Source of the DNA: Schwartzia sp. (in: firmicutes)
GTDB lineage: Bacteria > Bacillota > Negativicutes > Selenomonadales > Selenomonadaceae
Length of the DNA stretch: 7,388 nucleotides
Assembly: GCA_017939945.1 (NCBI GenBank)
Contig: JAGAZS010000354.1
Location: 1 to 7,388, forward strand
Reading direction: 5' to 3'
The translations under genes were made by a program, and so were the position numbers. Shown piece by piece: positions 5,566 to 7,388 of this stretch (its first letter is position 1; each line of letters starts with the position of its first letter). The notes under the pieces are model-generated. The model did no database searches, was not told where the DNA came from, and worked only from the letters and a program-made list of their open reading frames with translations.

Positions 5566-5901
5566 ATGAATTATGCAAAGAGCACGGAGACGGACATCGC
5601 GTACTACATTTTGTCCAAGAAGGGAGAGCCGATCTATTACAAGGATCTTGTCACCGAGGTCATCAAGAAAAAGGCTAAGCCGGTGCAGTCCCTTTCTCAT
5701 GCGATTGCGGAGGTCTACACCCAGATCAACATGGACAGCCGTTTCCATCATATGGGCGGCAGCATGTGGGGGCTGACGGAGTGGACCCCGCCGGAAACGA
5801 AGAAATCCAGTGCGTCCTCTGCCGGCAGTGCGTCGTCGACGACTGCCGCGAAATCCACGCGCCGTCGCGAGAAGCTTTTGGAGGGCATTCAGGAAGGTTA
5901 A
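5566..5901 (+). CDS. rpoE: RNA polymerase delta subunit-like protein (HARE-HTH domain) with atypical tail
   Basis: The 111-residue protein begins with a HARE-HTH winged-helix-like domain (about residues 5-73). TDIAYYILSKKGEPIYYKDLVTEV falls at its start, and the segment SLSHAIAEVYTQINMDSRF leads to MWGLTEW (67-73). This pattern matches the N-terminal domain of the Firmicutes delta subunit, which binds RNA polymerase and helps recycle it and shape promoter selectivity. The tail differs from Bacillus delta. Instead of a long Asp/Glu-rich region there are about 38 residues, with 17 of 18 positions at 81-98 being Ser, Ala, Gly or Thr, followed by TRRREK. I count 7 basic and 4 acidic residues in 74-111. 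The tail should be disordered and slightly positive. The position between argS and pyrG supports the delta assignment. Another HARE-HTH DNA-binding protein is possible but less likely. Confidence 0.85.
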   Translation: MNYAKSTETDIAYYILSKKGEPIYYKDLVTEVIKKKAKPVQSLSHAIAEVYTQINMDSRFHHMGGSMWGLTEWTPPETKKSSASSAGSASSTTAAKSTRRREKLLEGIQEG

Positions 5902-5902
5902 G

Positions 5903-5918
5903 GTTCCTTCCGCGGAAC
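5903..5918. repeat. Short inverted repeat in the delta-pyrG gap
   Basis: GTTCC (5903-5907) can pair with GGAAC (5914-5918) around six bases, and a perfect ten-base palindrome TTCCGCGGAA overlaps it at 5908-5917. No T tract follows. It could be a weak processing or operator site, or chance; nothing else shows a function. Confidence 0.3.
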
Positions 5919-5934
5919 ATATTAGGAGGTCAAT

Positions 5935-7388
5935 ATGGCAAAGTATATTTTCGTTACGGGCGGCGTCGTTTCCTCGCTTGGCAAGGGCATTACGGCGGCG
6001 TCGCTGGGGCGGCTGCTGAAAAACCGGGGCGTCAAGGTCACGATCCAAAAGTTTGACCCGTACATCAATATCGACCCCGGCACCATGAGCCCCTATCAGC
6101 ACGGCGAAGTCTTCGTGACCGACGACGGCGCGGAGACAGACCTCGATCTCGGCCACTATGAGCGCTTTATCGACATCAGCCTGACGAAAATGTCGAATAT
6201 CACCGCCGGCAAGGTCTACTGGTCGGTGCTGAACAAGGAGCGCAAGGGCGACTATCTCGGCTCGACGGTGCAGGTCATCCCGCATATCACGAATGAGATC
6301 AAGCAGCGCGTCTACGATGTGGCGAAAGCGGACGAGGCCGACGTGGTCATCACCGAGATCGGCGGCACCGTGGGCGACATTGAGAGCCTGCCGTTTATCG
6401 AGGCCATCAGTCAGTTAAAGAAGGAGGTCGGCAAGAACGACGTCCTCTATATCCATGTGACGCTGGTGCCGTATATTTCCGCCGCCGGCGAGCTGAAGAC
6501 GAAGCCGACCCAGCACAGCGTCAAGGAGCTTCGCGGTATCGGCATTCAGCCGGACATTCTCGTCTGCCGCACGGAAAAGCCGTTGTCGAAAGAAATGAAG
6601 GAGAAGCTGGCGCTGTTCTGTGACGTGGACGCCAACGCGGTTATCGAGAACCGCACAGCTTCGACGATTTACGAGGTTCCGCTGATGATGCAGAAGGAGG
6701 GCCTCGACCGCATCGTTCTCGAAAAGCTGAATATGGACGTTTCTCCGGCGAATATGGAAGACTGGCAGAAGATGGTCTACAAGATCCAGCATCCGGAGAA
6801 AAAGGTTAAGGTCGCTGTAGTCGGAAAATATGTTGCGCTGCCCGACGCCTATATGTCCGTTACCGAGGCGCTGCACCATGCGGGCATCGCCAACGACGCC
6901 GAGGTCCGCATCCAGTGGGTAAACTCCGAGGAGCTGGAGAAAGAAAACGTGGCTCTCGACGAAATTTTTGACGGCTGCAAAGGGATTCTCGTGCCGGGCG
7001 GTTTTGGCGACCGGGGCGTAGAGGGCAAGATCCGCGCGATCCGTTACGCGCGGGAAAACAGGATTCCGTTCCTCGGCCTTTGCCTCGGCATGCAGTGCGC
7101 GGTCATCGAGTTCGCGAGGAATGTCTGCGGCATGGAAGACGCCAACAGCACCGAGTTCAACGCCGAGACGAAGCATCCGGTCATCGCGCTGATGGATTCC
7201 CAGCAGGGAATCGTCGAGAAGGGCGGCACCATGCGCCTCGGCGCATACCCCTGCAAGCTCCGTGAGGGCACGCATACGATGGCGGCTTACGGCGAGCCGG
7301 AAGTGCAGGAGCGCCATCGCCACCGCTTCGAGTTCAACAACGAGTATAGAGACGAGCTGACGAAGGCAGGCATGGTCATCGCGGGCAC
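5935..7388 (+). CDS. pyrG: CTP synthase (3' end outside window)
   Basis: CTP synthase makes CTP from UTP using ATP and glutamine, the last step of pyrimidine nucleotide synthesis. The start ATG at 5935 lies 5 bases after a strong GGAGG (5925-5929). The visible 484 codons are open to the right edge; the family is usually about 535-545 residues, so some 50-60 residues are missing. The N-terminal amidoligase domain (about 1-267) opens with FVTGGVVSSLGKG (P-loop, residues 6-18), followed by KFDPYINIDPGTMSPYQHGE and the Mg site D71 in DLDLGHYERF. The C-terminal class I glutaminase domain shows VPGGFGDRG and the nucleophile C383 in GLCLGMQ, in line with Cys379 of the E. coli enzyme. The catalytic His and Glu of that domain would lie beyond the edge. 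Only 33 bases separate it from rpoE, so cotranscription is likely. Confidence 0.98.
   Translation, partial: MAKYIFVTGGVVSSLGKGITAASLGRLLKNRGVKVTIQKFDPYINIDPGTMSPYQHGEVFVTDDGAETDLDLGHYERFIDISLTKMSNITAGKVYWSVLNKERKGDYLGSTVQVIPHITNEIKQRVYDVAKADEADVVITEIGGTVGDIESLPFIEAISQLKKEVGKNDVLYIHVTLVPYISAAGELKTKPTQHSVKELRGIGIQPDILVCRTEKPLSKEMKEKLALFCDVDANAVIENRTASTIYEVPLMMQKEGLDRIVLEKLNMDVSPANMEDWQKMVYKIQHPEKKVKVAVVGKYVALPDAYMSVTEALHHAGIANDAEVRIQWVNSEELEKENVALDEIFDGCKGILVPGGFGDRGVEGKIRAIRYARENRIPFLGLCLGMQCAVIEFARNVCGMEDANSTEFNAETKHPVIALMDSQQGIVEKGGTMRLGAYPCKLREGTHTMAAYGEPEVQERHRHRFEFNNEYRDELTKAGMVIAG

Noticed and set aside
3769..6285. Very long open frame on the minus strand opposite argS, rpoE and pyrG
   Set aside because: It is Arg/His/Leu-rich nonsense with no family motif, runs opposite three certain genes, and is a usual side effect of GC-rich third codon positions.
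6415..7323. Minus-strand open frame opposite pyrG
   Set aside because: It is a shadow of the pyrG coding frame and shows no motif of its own.

Overview
The window reads as ordinary chromosome of a GC-rich member of the Firmicutes (Bacillota). The evidence is strong AGGAGG-type ribosome binding sites, sigma-A-like TATAAT boxes, an RNA polymerase delta-like gene, and the order DUF1934 - argS - delta - pyrG, which resembles the Bacillus ywiB - argS and rpoE - pyrG neighbourhoods. High GC with this order suggests a Negativicutes (Selenomonas-like) host, but that placement is inference. All genes seen lie on the + strand.

Layout. (1) Positions 2-262 hold the C-terminal end of an unrecognised protein, closed by a strong intrinsic terminator at 301-331. 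(2) An extended -10 promoter at 361-369 starts a compact three-gene unit. It encodes a PAS-GGDEF-EAL protein (416-2140) with an intact EAL site but a degenerate GGDEF site, the queuosine-pathway enzyme QueF (2127-2621, overlapping the previous gene by 14 bases), and a small nitroreductase-family flavoprotein (2634-3182). A second intrinsic terminator closes it at 3199-3239. (3) A new promoter at 3244-3272 starts a DUF1934/YwiB-like gene (3305-3742). (4) Between that gene and argS lies about 138 bases of dense secondary structure (3742-3879): near-matching inverted ends, a long hairpin at each end and two small hairpins between. It looks like a non-coding palindromic or MITE-like repeat rather than a T-box or terminator. 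(5) argS (3898-5547), a short delta-like rpoE with an unusual basic, Ser/Ala-rich tail (5566-5901), and pyrG (5935 to the window edge, incomplete) follow with tight spacing and probably share a transcript.

How they fit together. The right half is information and nucleotide housekeeping: arginine charging, an RNA polymerase accessory subunit and CTP synthesis. The left operon couples probable cyclic-di-GMP breakdown with a tRNA-modification enzyme and a flavin reductase, for which I see no obvious biochemical link. I do not see a defence system, CRISPR array, tRNA, rRNA or transposase gene. The items most worth a second look are the palindromic element before argS, the atypical delta subunit, and the degenerate GGDEF domain in its operon context.
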